Shown here: positions 1-6,807 of the stretch, piece after piece | Position numbering within the stretch: the first letter of the stretch is position 1 | Layout: each line of letters begins with the position of its first letter | Origin: Neisseriaceae bacterium | GTDB taxonomy: Bacteria > Pseudomonadota > Gammaproteobacteria > Burkholderiales > Neisseriaceae | DNA length: 8,127 nt | Direction of reading: 5' to 3' | Assembly (NCBI GenBank): GCA_030146285.1 | Contig: JASLBZ010000203.1 | Coordinates: forward strand, 1 to 8,127 | Made by a program: the position numbers and the translations under genes | Notes under the pieces: model-generated | What the model was told of the DNA's origin: nothing | The model's input: only the letters and a program-made list of their open reading frames with translations | Databases searched by the model: none

Positions 1-2
1 AT

Positions 3-674
3 AGTGTAATAAATCAAAACTTTAAAGATTTTGAACTATTAATTATTGACGACTGCTCAACAGATGAGACTGTACAAACCATCAAAAACCACATAAAAAG
101 CGACAAACGAATACAATTACTAGAAAACACACAAAATATGGGGGTTGCATTAACTCGAAACATTGGAATTATGAAAGCAAAATATCCCTATATTTGCTTT
201 TTAGATAGCGATGACTTATGGGATAGAAATAAACTCACTAGTTTTTATAATGAGTTCCAGAAAGGCTCCTCGGTTCTGTATTCTTATTACACTCGATTTG
301 GTGACTCTATCCCCAATAAGCTAGTTAAAGCACCGAGCCATATTGATTATAAAAACCTATTACGTGGTAATTGTATTGGTAACTTAACCGGAGCATATGA
401 TAGTAGAAAAATTGGGAAGGTACTACAAAAACCAATTCACCACGAAGACTATCTAATGTGGTTAGAAATTCTTAAGAAGTCAGCTGTAGCTCATTGTATT
501 CCACATAATTTAGCATCTTATCGTGTCTGCTCTCAATCTTTATCTGGCAATAAAATAAAAAGCATTCTATGGACGTGGGATATCTACACAAAAGAATTAC
601 ATCTGAATAAGCTGTATAGCTTTTATTTGTTGCTACAGAATATAAAAAACTCCATATTCAAAAGGATAATATAA
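3..674 (+). CDS. Family 2 glycosyltransferase, 5' end missing
   Basis: This is the C-terminal part (223 codons plus stop) of a GT-A fold, family 2 glycosyltransferase. The frame is open from position 3 and has no start in the window that fits the domain: the ATG at 138 falls inside the catalytic domain. The translation upstream of 138 reads FELLIIDDCSTDET, the usual nucleotide-sugar binding strand of GT2 enzymes, followed by GVALTRNIGI and then FLDSDDLW, which carries the DXD-type metal and donor site. A later HEDYLMWLEILKK segment matches the acceptor-side ED-x-x-x-W region of the family. It probably adds one sugar to the lipid-linked repeat unit at the inner face of the membrane; donor and acceptor cannot be told. 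Probably only the first few residues are missing. Base composition is clearly AT-richer than the genes after 1.5 kb, as is common for serotype-specific glycosyltransferases. Confidence 0.9.
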   Translation, partial: SVINQNFKDFELLIIDDCSTDETVQTIKNHIKSDKRIQLLENTQNMGVALTRNIGIMKAKYPYICFLDSDDLWDRNKLTSFYNEFQKGSSVLYSYYTRFGDSIPNKLVKAPSHIDYKNLLRGNCIGNLTGAYDSRKIGKVLQKPIHHEDYLMWLEILKKSAVAHCIPHNLASYRVCSQSLSGNKIKSILWTWDIYTKELHLNKLYSFYLLLQNIKNSIFKRII

Positions 675-675
675 T

Positions 676-703
676 TTCACTTTATAAGCATGGCATGTAT
701 AAT
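676..703 (+). promoter_or_regulatory. Candidate sigma-70 promoter upstream of the phosphoglycosyl transferase
   Basis: The 69-base gap between the two AT-rich genes holds a perfect -10 box, TATAAT, at 698-703. A -35-like TTCACT lies at 676-681 (4 of 6 matches to TTGACA), with a 16-base spacer. Transcription would begin near 710, about 34 bases before the ATG at 744. The region is AT-rich, so a chance -10 box is quite possible; this is inference from sequence match only. Confidence 0.4.
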
Positions 704-743
704 ACATTTTAGTTTAAATATCAAATACAAATAGGTATATCAA

Positions 744-1382
744 ATGCCATTAGACGGTATGACACAACCCATAAACACCAAAACAATAACCAAAGAAAAA
801 TTAATCTATTTATACTTCAAACGTGGTTTAGATATTTTATTTTGTATTCTTTTCGCACCATTATTTGCTATCGTTTGTTTCATTTTTTCTATTTTAATCA
901 AGCTAGATTCAAAAGGTTCGGCTTTTTATACTCAGAATCGAGTTGGAAAAGATGGTTATATTTTTAAAATTTACAAACTGCGCTCCATGGCAATAGATTC
1001 AGAACAAGAATCGGGTGCTGTATGGGCACAAAAAAATGATCCTCGCGTGACACGAATTGGTACATTTATCCGCAGAACCCGTGTTGATGAATTACCGCAA
1101 GTTTGGAATATTTTAAAAGGTGACATGAGCCTGATTGGCCCTCGCCCAGAAAGAGCAGATTTAACTGAGCAATTTGCCAAAGAAGTGCCTGACTTTAAAA
1201 AGCGTTTGGCAATGCGTCCGGGTATCACGGGATTGGCACAAGTTAATGGTGGCTATGAATTAACGCCAGCTGAAAAACTAAAGTATGATTTAAAATACAT
1301 TCAAAATTGCTCACTACTTTTGGATATCCAAATTTCATGGAAAACCGTTTTTGTACTGTTAACTGGTCACGGCGCTCGTTAA
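744..1382 (+). CDS. Initiating phosphoglycosyl transferase (bacterial sugar transferase, PglC/WcaJ C-terminal type)
   Basis: This 212-residue monotopic membrane enzyme would transfer a sugar phosphate from a UDP-sugar to undecaprenyl phosphate, the first committed step in building a lipid-linked glycan. It is the short form with only the catalytic domain, about the size of PglC. Visible parts are YFKRGLDIL (residues 24-32), one hydrophobic segment at about 31-53 with a helix-breaking Pro39 as in the re-entrant helix of this family, KLRSM at 78-82, the catalytic Asp-Glu pair in VDELPQVWN (Asp115, Glu116), GDMSLIGPRPER (126-137) and RPGITGLAQVNG (158-169). The ATG has an AGGT at 733-736, seven bases upstream. 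The first sugar cannot be predicted; N-acetylated amino sugars are common for this family. The 5' half is AT-rich like the preceding gene. It is separated from wbpA by a hairpin, so it may be in a different transcript. Confidence 0.95.
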   Translation: MPLDGMTQPINTKTITKEKLIYLYFKRGLDILFCILFAPLFAIVCFIFSILIKLDSKGSAFYTQNRVGKDGYIFKIYKLRSMAIDSEQESGAVWAQKNDPRVTRIGTFIRRTRVDELPQVWNILKGDMSLIGPRPERADLTEQFAKEVPDFKKRLAMRPGITGLAQVNGGYELTPAEKLKYDLKYIQNCSLLLDIQISWKTVFVLLTGHGAR

Positions 1383-1448
1383 GTTATTTATTTTCTTTCA
1401 TGTAATTCTAGCATTCTTTTAACTTTCTTAATCTTACTCAGATTCTAC

Positions 1449-1484
1449 ATAAACCATAATGAGTTCTACCTCATTATGGTTTAT
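1449..1484 (+). terminator. Perfect 15-bp hairpin in the gap before wbpA, possible terminator
   Basis: ATAAACCATAATGAG (1449-1463) is followed by a six-base loop, TTCTAC, and by its exact reverse complement (1470-1484). It lies 67 bases after the stop of the phosphoglycosyl transferase and 43 bases before the wbpA start. It is long and perfect but AT-rich (5 G/C pairs of 15), and no clean T-run follows, so termination strength is uncertain. The arms do not contain the uptake-sequence core seen elsewhere in the window. It could instead be an operator-like or mRNA-stabilising element. The rest of the 1383-1526 gap is AT-rich and I see no gene in it. Confidence 0.5.
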
Positions 1485-1487
1485 AAT
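1482..1487 (+). promoter_or_regulatory. Possible -10 box for the wbpA operon
   Basis: A perfect TATAAT overlaps the foot of the 15-bp hairpin, about 40 bases before the wbpA ATG. No good -35 box is found at 15-18 bases upstream, where that position falls inside the hairpin, and there is no TGn extension. The position would suit a promoter for wbpA and downstream genes, but the match is one hexamer in AT-rich DNA. Confidence 0.22.
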
Positions 1488-1526
1488 CAATTCCAATTTA
1501 TGTTTATTGATTGCTAGATTCTCATC

Positions 1527-2846
1527 ATGTCAAACCATGCCGAACGCTTAAGTGCGTTAGTCGAAAAATTTCATTCACATCAAGCCACTATTGGTATTAT
1601 TGGGCTTGGTTATGTTGGCTTGCCTTTGTTGCTGCGTTATACCGAAGTGGGGTTTAAGGTCATTGGTTTTGACATTGACCCCAAAAAAGTCGATGCCTTA
1701 AACCAAGGAAAAAGTTATATCGAGCACATTGCTGCCGATAAAATTCAAGCTGCTCAAAATAACTTCACGGCCACCACCGATTTTAGCCAAATTAGCGACT
1801 GTGATGCGCTGATTTTGTGTGTACCAACGCCGCTTAACCAATATCGTGAGCCGGACTTAAGTTTTGTACTGGACACAACAGACAGCTTAAAGCCGTATTT
1901 GCGTGCTGAGCAAGTATTGTCGCTAGAAAGCACCACCTACCCTGGTACCACAGAAGAAGAATTATTACCTCGCATTCAAGAGCAAGGTTTAACGGTGGGT
2001 GAGGATTTTTATTTGGTGTATTCGCCTGAGCGTGAAGACCCGGGCAACCCTAATTTTGAAACCCGCACCATTCCCAAAGTGGTTGGTGGTCATACAAAGG
2101 CTTGTTTGCAAGCCGGTTTAGCCATTTATGGCGAGGTGATTGACCAAGTGGTTCCTGTGAGTTCGACCAAAGCGGCTGAAATGACCAAGTTATTGGAAAA
2201 CATCCACCGTGCAGTCAACATTGGTTTGGCCAATGAAATGAAGATTGTGGCCGACAAGATGGGTGTGGATATTTACGAAGTGATTCATGCTGCGGCCAGC
2301 AAGCCCTTTGGTTTTGTGCCTTATTATCCAGGTCCGGGCATCGGTGGGCATTGCATTCCGATTGACCCGTTTTATTTAACGTGGAAAGCCCGGGAATACG
2401 GTGTGAACACGCGTTTTATTGAATTGGCCGGTGAGATTAACTCAAGTATGCCTGACTATGTGGTGAACAAAGTGGCTTTGGCGCTGAATGACCAAGAAAA
2501 AGCGCTAAAAGGCAGCCGTGTTTTGGTATTGGGCATCGCTTACAAGAAAAATGTCGATGATATGCGCGAAAGTCCATCGGTGTTTATTATGGAAAAACTA
2601 GAAGCTTTGGGTGCTCAGATTGCGTATAGCGATCCACATGTGCCAGTATTCCCGACCATGCGTGAACACCATTTTGATTTAAGCAGCACTGAGCTCACGG
2701 CTCAAAATCTGGAAAGCTTTGATTGCGTATTATTGGCAACCGATCACGACAAATTTGATTATGACTTTATCAAAACCCATGCCAAATTAATCATTGATAC
2801 CCGTGGTAAGTTCAATAAAAACCTACCCAACGTGGTTAAAGCATAA
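1527..2846 (+). CDS. wbpA: UDP-N-acetyl-D-glucosamine 6-dehydrogenase
   Basis: This 439-residue cytosolic enzyme oxidises the C6 hydroxyl of UDP-GlcNAc to a carboxylate in two NAD+-dependent steps, giving UDP-GlcNAcA. The N-terminal Rossmann domain shows [16 protein letters not shown] (residues 23-38) and the acidic end of the second strand, GFDID. The central region carries [28 protein letters not shown] and the helix [16 protein letters not shown], with conserved Lys221 and Asn225. The catalytic cysteine is Cys276 in [12 protein letters not shown]. The C-terminal UDP-binding domain has [16 protein letters not shown] and ATDHDKFDY. The length and nearly every block match the Pseudomonas aeruginosa WbpA type rather than UDP-glucose dehydrogenase. 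An in-frame TAG at 1515 makes the ATG at 1527 the first possible start. No clear Shine-Dalgarno sequence is seen in front of it. The stop lies 13 bases before the wlbA GTG, so these two are likely cotranscribed. Confidence 0.97.
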   Translation: MSNHAERLSALVEKFHSHQATIGIIGLGYVGLPLLLRYTEVGFKVIGFDIDPKKVDALNQGKSYIEHIAADKIQAAQNNFTATTDFSQISDCDALILCVPTPLNQYREPDLSFVLDTTDSLKPYLRAEQVLSLESTTYPGTTEEELLPRIQEQGLTVGEDFYLVYSPEREDPGNPNFETRTIPKVVGGHTKACLQAGLAIYGEVIDQVVPVSSTKAAEMTKLLENIHRAVNIGLANEMKIVADKMGVDIYEVIHAAASKPFGFVPYYPGPGIGGHCIPIDPFYLTWKAREYGVNTRFIELAGEINSSMPDYVVNKVALALNDQEKALKGSRVLVLGIAYKKNVDDMRESPSVFIMEKLEALGAQIAYSDPHVPVFPTMREHHFDLSSTELTAQNLESFDCVLLATDHDKFDYDFIKTHAKLIIDTRGKFNKNLPNVVKA

Positions 2847-2862
2847 AAGGAAAAATGCTGTG
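2847..2862 (+). promoter_or_regulatory. Ribosome binding site and GTG start deciding the wlbA N-terminus
   Basis: AAGGA at 2847-2851 follows directly on the wbpA stop (2844-2846) and sits eight bases before the in-frame GTG at 2860. That GTG puts the first Rossmann strand at residue 10, as usual for the family. The nearby ATG at 2855 is in a different frame. In-frame TTG (2794) and GTG (2803) codons upstream lie within the conserved wbpA C-terminus and have no comparable ribosome site. Confidence 0.75.
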
Positions 2863-3909
2863 TTTGATATTATTAAGAACCGCAAAATTAAAGTTGCTTT
2901 GGTCGGTTGTGGCCGCATTGCCAATAACCATTTTGCAGCCATCCAAACCCATGCCAGTGATTTGGACTTGGTTGCCATTTGTGACACTGACCCTTCTGCC
3001 CTAGCTGCGGCACACAAAACAACAGGCGCACAGGCTTTTGCTTCATTAAATACGATGTTGGCACAAACCGATGCTGATTTGGTGATTTTAACCACGCCAT
3101 CAGGCCAACACCCTGACCAAGCCATTGCTTGTTTTGAAGCGGGCTTTCATGTGTTGACAGAAAAACCCATGGCAACCCGCTATGCAGATGGTGTGGCCAT
3201 GGTTAAGGCTGCGGACAAAGCCGGCAAACGCTTATTTGTGGTGAAACAAAACCGTTTGAATGCCACTTTGCAATTGTTAAAACGCGCAGTATCCGAAAAG
3301 CGTTTTGGCAACATCAATATGGTGCATTTGAATGTCTTTTGGACACGTCCGCAAGACTATTATGATCAAGGTGATTGGCGTGGCACTTGGGAATTTGATG
3401 GTGGCGCCTTCATGAACCAAGCCAGCCATTATGTGGATTTAATGGAATGGCTAATCGGCCCAGTCCAAGACGTGCAAGCAATGATTTCAACCCATCGAGA
3501 TATTGAAGCAGAAGACACAGGCGTTGTGAACATTCGCTGGCGCAATGGTGCTTTGGGCTCAATGGCTGTAACCATGTGCACCTACCCCAAAAACTACGAA
3601 GGCTCAATCACCATTTTGGGTGACAAAGGCACGGTTCGTGTGGGTGGTGTTGCGGTTAATGACATTCAGACTTGGGATTTTGAAGACACACAAGACTATG
3701 ACGCAGCAGTCAAAGAAGCCAATTACCAAACCACATCGGTTTATGGTTTTGGTCACCCTTTGTACTACAAAAACGTGGTTGATGTGATGCGTGGTGAAGC
3801 CGAACCCATGGTCGATGGCCGTGAAGGTTTGAAATCTTTAGAATTGTTGATTGCCATTTATTTGGCTGCGCGCGATGGTAAGACCGTTTCTTTGCCATTG
3901 ATGTATTGA
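2860..3909 (+). CDS. wlbA: UDP-N-acetyl-glucosaminuronate 3-dehydrogenase (Gfo/Idh/MocA family)
   Basis: WlbA (WbpB in Pseudomonas) oxidises C3 of UDP-GlcNAcA to the 3-keto sugar with NAD+, providing the substrate for the aminotransferase encoded two genes downstream. From the GTG start the protein has 349 residues. The N-terminal Rossmann fold shows VALVGCGRIANNHFAAI (12-28) and VAICDTD (38-44). The family's EKP motif is at 101-103 with Lys102. The second domain contains FDGGAFMNQASHYVDLMEW (179-197), in which His190 is the expected catalytic histidine. As recalled, a length near 350 fits the Bordetella pertussis and Chromobacterium violaceum WlbA enzymes better than the shorter Pseudomonas WbpB (about 316), which pairs with 2-oxoglutarate to recycle NADH. 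This hints at, but does not prove, the former class. The gene lies between wbpA and wlbB as expected for the pathway and is followed by an uptake-sequence hairpin. Confidence 0.93.
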   Translation: MFDIIKNRKIKVALVGCGRIANNHFAAIQTHASDLDLVAICDTDPSALAAAHKTTGAQAFASLNTMLAQTDADLVILTTPSGQHPDQAIACFEAGFHVLTEKPMATRYADGVAMVKAADKAGKRLFVVKQNRLNATLQLLKRAVSEKRFGNINMVHLNVFWTRPQDYYDQGDWRGTWEFDGGAFMNQASHYVDLMEWLIGPVQDVQAMISTHRDIEAEDTGVVNIRWRNGALGSMAVTMCTYPKNYEGSITILGDKGTVRVGGVAVNDIQTWDFEDTQDYDAAVKEANYQTTSVYGFGHPLYYKNVVDVMRGEAEPMVDGREGLKSLELLIAIYLAARDGKTVSLPLMY

Positions 3910-3922
3910 TTTTCTGAACACC

Positions 3923-3952
3923 AAGGCAGCCTGTTGTTTTACAGGCTGCCTT
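3923..3952 (+). terminator. Inverted pair of DNA uptake sequences forming a terminator-like hairpin
   Basis: AAGGCAGCCTGT (3923-3934), a six-base loop TGTTTT and the exact reverse complement (3941-3952) make a perfect 12-bp stem, followed by TTATTATT-like sequence. Both arms contain the 10-mer AGGCAGCCTG, a Kingella-type Neisseriaceae uptake-sequence core. It begins 14 bases after the wlbA stop and ends 15 bases before the wlbB ATG. Inverted uptake-sequence pairs after genes are a known form of rho-independent terminator in Neisseriaceae. Here the flanking genes act in one pathway, so complete termination would be surprising; partial termination or read-through is more likely. Confidence 0.8.
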
Positions 3953-3967
3953 ATTATTGGATAAAAC

Positions 3968-4561
3968 ATGTCTAATTTGTATACGGCGCATGCAAGCGCT
4001 ATTATCGACAATGGTGCGCGCATTGGTGCGGGTAGCCGAATTTGGCACTTTGTACACGTGTGTTCTGAAGCCGTTATTGGTGAAAATTGCTCTTTGGGGC
4101 AAAATGTTTTTATTGGCAATAAAGTCATTATTGGCAACGAATGCAAAATCCAAAACAATGTCTCGGTTTACGATGATGTGACTTTAGAAGATGGCGTGTT
4201 TTGTGGTCCAAGCATGGTGTTTACCAATGTGTACAACCCTCGTTCACTGATTGCACGCAAATCAGAATACCGTCCAACCTTGGTCAAAACAGGCGCAACA
4301 CTCGGTGCAAACTGCACAATTGTGTGTGGCAATACCATTGGTCGATTTGCCTTTATTGGTGCAGGTGCGGTGATTAATAAAGATGTACCCGACTACGCTT
4401 TAATGGTCGGTGTGCCGGCAAGACAAATTGGCTGGATGAGTGAGTTTGGTGAACAATTGGATTTGCCATTGTCTGGCGAAGCCACCATAACCTGCCCGCA
4501 CTCCAAGCAACGCTATCAACTCTCAGGTAAGCAAGTCACTCGCTTAGATTCGGTGAAATAA
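3968..4561 (+). CDS. wlbB: UDP-2-acetamido-3-amino-2,3-dideoxy-glucuronate N-acetyltransferase
   Basis: WlbB (WbpD in Pseudomonas) transfers acetyl from acetyl-CoA to the C3 amine of the aminotransferase product, giving UDP-GlcNAc(3NAc)A. The 197-residue protein is close to the family length. It is built of hexapeptide repeats that form a left-handed beta helix, visible as repeated I/V-G-x-x units ([57 protein letters not shown]). The loop [16 protein letters not shown] (77-92) is the conserved insertion near the active site; Asn87 probably corresponds to the asparagine described in the Bordetella enzyme, by motif position only. The end of the acyltransferase domain reads [12 protein letters not shown], followed by a short [10 protein letters not shown] tail. 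The ATG has a GGA at 3959-3961. The stop lies one base before the wbpE ATG. Confidence 0.94.
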   Translation: MSNLYTAHASAIIDNGARIGAGSRIWHFVHVCSEAVIGENCSLGQNVFIGNKVIIGNECKIQNNVSVYDDVTLEDGVFCGPSMVFTNVYNPRSLIARKSEYRPTLVKTGATLGANCTIVCGNTIGRFAFIGAGAVINKDVPDYALMVGVPARQIGWMSEFGEQLDLPLSGEATITCPHSKQRYQLSGKQVTRLDSVK

Positions 4562-4562
4562 C

Positions 4563-5642
4563 ATGCAATTTATTGATTTAAAAACACAACAACAACGCCT
4601 CAAAGCCCAAATTGATGCCAACATTCAGACGGTTTTATCCCATGGCAAATACATCTTGGGCCCAGAAGTGGATGTATTAGAAAACCAATTGGCACAGTAT
4701 GTTGGTGCCAAGCATTGCATTAGCTGTGCCAATGGCACCGATGCACTGCAAATTGCTTTGATGGCTTTGGATATCGGCCCAGGCGACGAAGTCATCACAC
4801 CCGGATTTACCTATATTGCCACGGCTGAAACCGTCGCACTTTTGGGTGCAACGCCTGTGTATGTTGATGTTAAAGAAGACACTTACAATTTGGATGCAAC
4901 GCTTTTAGAAGCGGCCATCACACCACGCACCAAAGCCATTATTCCTGTGTCTTTGTATGGTCAATGTGCAGATTACGATGCGATTAATGCCATTGCCCAA
5001 AAATACAATTTACCCGTGATTGAAGATGCTGCGCAAAGCTTTGGCGCCAGCTACAAAGGCAAAAAATCAGGCAATCTCACCACAATTGCCTGCACCAGTT
5101 TTTTCCCAAGTAAACCTTTGGGTTGCTATGGCGATGGCGGCGCGATGTTGACCAATTGCGATGAATTGGCCATCAAACTACGCCAAATTGCCCGTCATGG
5201 CCAAGACAGACGTTACCACCACATTCGTGTGGGCGTGAACAGCCGCTTAGATACCTTACAGGCTGCCATCTTATTGCCTAAATTGGCGATTTTGGATGAA
5301 GAAATGGCCATGCGCCAACAAGTGATTCAGCGTTATGAAAAACTGCTGGCCGATATTGACGTGATCACGCCTCACATTGAAGCGCACAACATCAGTGCCT
5401 TTGCCCAGTACACCATTCGTGTTAAAAACCGCGCTCAGGTGCAAGAAAAATTGCAAGCCGCTGGCATCCCAACCGCGGTGCATTACCCGATCCCATTGAA
5501 TAAACAGCCTGCGGTGGCAAGCGATGATGTTTTGCTCATTGGCGACAAAGTAGCCGAAGAAGTCATGAGTTTGCCCATGCACCCTTATTTGACAGAGGCA
5601 GAACAAATTTTGATTTGTGAACAGTTGCGACATGCCATCTAG
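4563..5642 (+). CDS. wbpE: UDP-2-acetamido-2-deoxy-3-oxo-glucuronate aminotransferase (DegT/DnrJ/EryC1 family)
   Basis: This PLP enzyme (WlbC in Bordetella) uses glutamate to aminate the 3-keto sugar made by WlbA. The 359 residues match the family length. The N-terminus reads MQFIDLKTQQQRL, typical for WbpE. CANGTDALQIAL (55-66) binds the cofactor phosphate, EDAAQSFGA (154-162) contains Asp155 for the pyridine nitrogen, and SFFPSKPLGCYGDGGAM (179-195) holds Lys184, the expected internal aldimine lysine. GVNSRLDTLQAAIL follows at 224-237, and the C-terminal part has VHYPIPLNKQPA and LPMHPYL. The start is one base after the wlbB stop, with GGTGA at 4552-4556 inside the end of wlbB, so translation is probably coupled. 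Its last 11 bases overlap the next gene. The sequence TACAGGCTGCC at 5257-5267 falls in the conserved LQAA codons. Confidence 0.96.
   Translation: MQFIDLKTQQQRLKAQIDANIQTVLSHGKYILGPEVDVLENQLAQYVGAKHCISCANGTDALQIALMALDIGPGDEVITPGFTYIATAETVALLGATPVYVDVKEDTYNLDATLLEAAITPRTKAIIPVSLYGQCADYDAINAIAQKYNLPVIEDAAQSFGASYKGKKSGNLTTIACTSFFPSKPLGCYGDGGAMLTNCDELAIKLRQIARHGQDRRYHHIRVGVNSRLDTLQAAILLPKLAILDEEMAMRQQVIQRYEKLLADIDVITPHIEAHNISAFAQYTIRVKNRAQVQEKLQAAGIPTAVHYPIPLNKQPAVASDDVLLIGDKVAEEVMSLPMHPYLTEAEQILICEQLRHAI
5259..5267 (-). other. Partial uptake-sequence match inside wbpE
   Basis: The minus strand reads GGCAGCCTG, nine of the ten bases of the AGGCAGCCTG core, and is followed by TA as at 6101 and 3941. 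It encodes Leu-Gln-Ala-Ala, which is strongly conserved in this aminotransferase family, so the match may partly reflect protein constraint. It may still work as a weaker uptake site. Confidence 0.35.
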
Positions 5643-6807
5643 AAAACTGCATGTTTTAATCATTCCTTCTTGGTATCCACACCACGAAACCGATGTGCGT
5701 GGGCGTTTTTTTCAAGAGCATGCAAAAGCCATGGAAAAAAAAGGCTGCCAAGTGGGCGTGATTTATCCACAATTAGACTCACTGAGTAAACCGAGCAATG
5801 TCTGGCAAACGCATTATGGTTTTCAACACAACCAAAACAAACAAGTTCCCGTGTTAAAACACCAGCAAATCAATTGGTTTCCCAAGCTGCCTAGCCTGAC
5901 CAGCACTTGGTGGCTTTACTTGGGCAAAAAGTTATTGGCGCGCTACATTACCCAATATGGCAAACCCGATGTGATTCATGCCTGCTCTATTTTTGATGCT
6001 GGTTTTTTGGCTGCCTATGCCCAAAAAACATACCAAATTCCTTATGTTTTAAGCGAGCACAGCTCAGCTTTTGCACGCAATTTGCTGTCTGATAGTCAAT
6101 TACAGGCTGCCTGTCACGTTGTGGATGCAGCCCAATATGCTTGCGCGGTAAGCCCTAAGTTTGTGGCCCGTTTAGACAAAAAACTGCCTAAAAAAAGCCC
6201 ATGGCAATTGATGCCAGACATGGTGGCGCAATCTTTTTTTGATGCGCCTTTGTCTTCATTGAATACCATGGTGTTTCGCTTTGCCATGATTTGTGGATTG
6301 AATGCCAATAAATCAGTGGATCTGGCCATCAAAGCGTTTATTGCTTTTCATGAACAATTTCCCAACAGTCAATTGGTTATTGGCGGTGATGGTCAACAAC
6401 GGGACTATCTGCGTGAATTGGTCAAAGAAAGCTCTGCCAAGTATGCCATCCACTTCTTGGGCGTTTTGACCCAAGAACAGGTGATTCAGACCATCCAAAA
6501 TGCGCATGCTTTACTGCAAACCAGCCAATATGAAACCTTCTCCATTATTGTTGCTGAAGCCCAAGCACTGGGTAAACCTGTGATCAGCACTTTGTGCGAA
6601 GGCCCTGAGTCAATTATCACGCCGGATTCGGGAATTTTGGTTGAAAAAAACAATGTTGCAGCCTTAAAAGATGCCATGGTTCATCTGGTGAATCACTATG
6701 ATGACTTTAAGCCTGAGGCCATTCGTGCTTCTTGCCAAGCGCGCTTTGGTGAAGAAGCCATCACTGCCAAATGGCTGTCCTGCTATCAGGAGCATGCATG
6801 CGTTTAA
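5632..6807 (+). CDS. Family 4 glycosyltransferase (GT-B fold)
   Basis: This retaining glycosyltransferase has 391 residues from the ATG at 5632 and would add one sugar of the repeat unit at the cytoplasmic membrane face. The N-terminal domain starts with LHVLIIPSWYP and RGRFFQEHAKAM, a common opening of GT4 enzymes. PDVIHACSIFDAGFLA and PYVLSEHSS follow. The donor-binding C-terminal domain shows FAMICGLNANKSVDLAIKAF, LVIGGDGQQRDYL, FLGVLT and the EX7E motif with Glu301 and Glu309 in ETFSIIVAEAQALGKPVIST, then GPESI and GILVEKNN. The ATG overlaps the end of wbpE by 11 bases. A GTG at 5617 would add five residues but has no better ribosome site, so the ATG is preferred. The gene overlaps the flippase start by 10 bases. 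Its position directly after the diacetamido-uronic acid genes suggests it may transfer that sugar; this is inference only. Confidence 0.92.
   Translation: MPSRKLHVLIIPSWYPHHETDVRGRFFQEHAKAMEKKGCQVGVIYPQLDSLSKPSNVWQTHYGFQHNQNKQVPVLKHQQINWFPKLPSLTSTWWLYLGKKLLARYITQYGKPDVIHACSIFDAGFLAAYAQKTYQIPYVLSEHSSAFARNLLSDSQLQAACHVVDAAQYACAVSPKFVARLDKKLPKKSPWQLMPDMVAQSFFDAPLSSLNTMVFRFAMICGLNANKSVDLAIKAFIAFHEQFPNSQLVIGGDGQQRDYLRELVKESSAKYAIHFLGVLTQEQVIQTIQNAHALLQTSQYETFSIIVAEAQALGKPVISTLCEGPESIITPDSGILVEKNNVAALKDAMVHLVNHYDDFKPEAIRASCQARFGEEAITAKWLSCYQEHACV
6101..6112 (-). other. DNA uptake sequence, single copy inside the GT4 gene
   Basis: The minus strand reads AGGCAGCCTGTA, a full 10-mer core plus TA. The same 12-mer is found in the right arm of the hairpin at 3941-3952. 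On the plus strand it encodes Leu-Gln-Ala-Ala-Cys, in a region of the glycosyltransferase that is not strongly conserved. Confidence 0.6.

Noticed and set aside
138..140. ATG as the true start of the first gene.
   Set aside because: The frame continues upstream to position 3 with clear GT2 motifs (LLIIDDCSTDET), so the gene begins before the window.
2510..2517. AGGCAGCC in wbpA as a further uptake sequence.
   Set aside because: Only eight bases of the core match before it diverges (GTG), in codons for the conserved Lys-Gly-Ser-Arg; likely chance.
2855..2857. ATG as start of the gene after wbpA.
   Set aside because: It is in another frame from the WlbA protein; the in-frame GTG at 2860 fits the domain and ribosome site.
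2823..4158. Several open frames of about 65-147 codons on the minus strand across wlbA and wlbB.
   Set aside because: They lie fully antisense to well-supported genes, show no recognisable domain and have compositions expected from reading the complement of coding DNA.
4624..4632. TTCAGACGG, nine bases of the Neisseria uptake sequence reverse complement.
   Set aside because: The next bases (TTT) break the match to TTCAGACGGCAT, it is a single case, and the codons fit a normal Ile-Gln-Thr-Val in wbpE. The window otherwise follows the AGGCAGCCTG core.
5617..5619. GTG as start of the GT4 gene.
   Set aside because: It adds only five residues without family similarity and lies deeper inside wbpE; ATG at 5632 is more plausible, though the choice is not certain.
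6794..6796. ATG just before the flippase start.
   Set aside because: It opens a frame of only a few dozen codons without family features; the ATG at 6798 opens the long hydrophobic frame.
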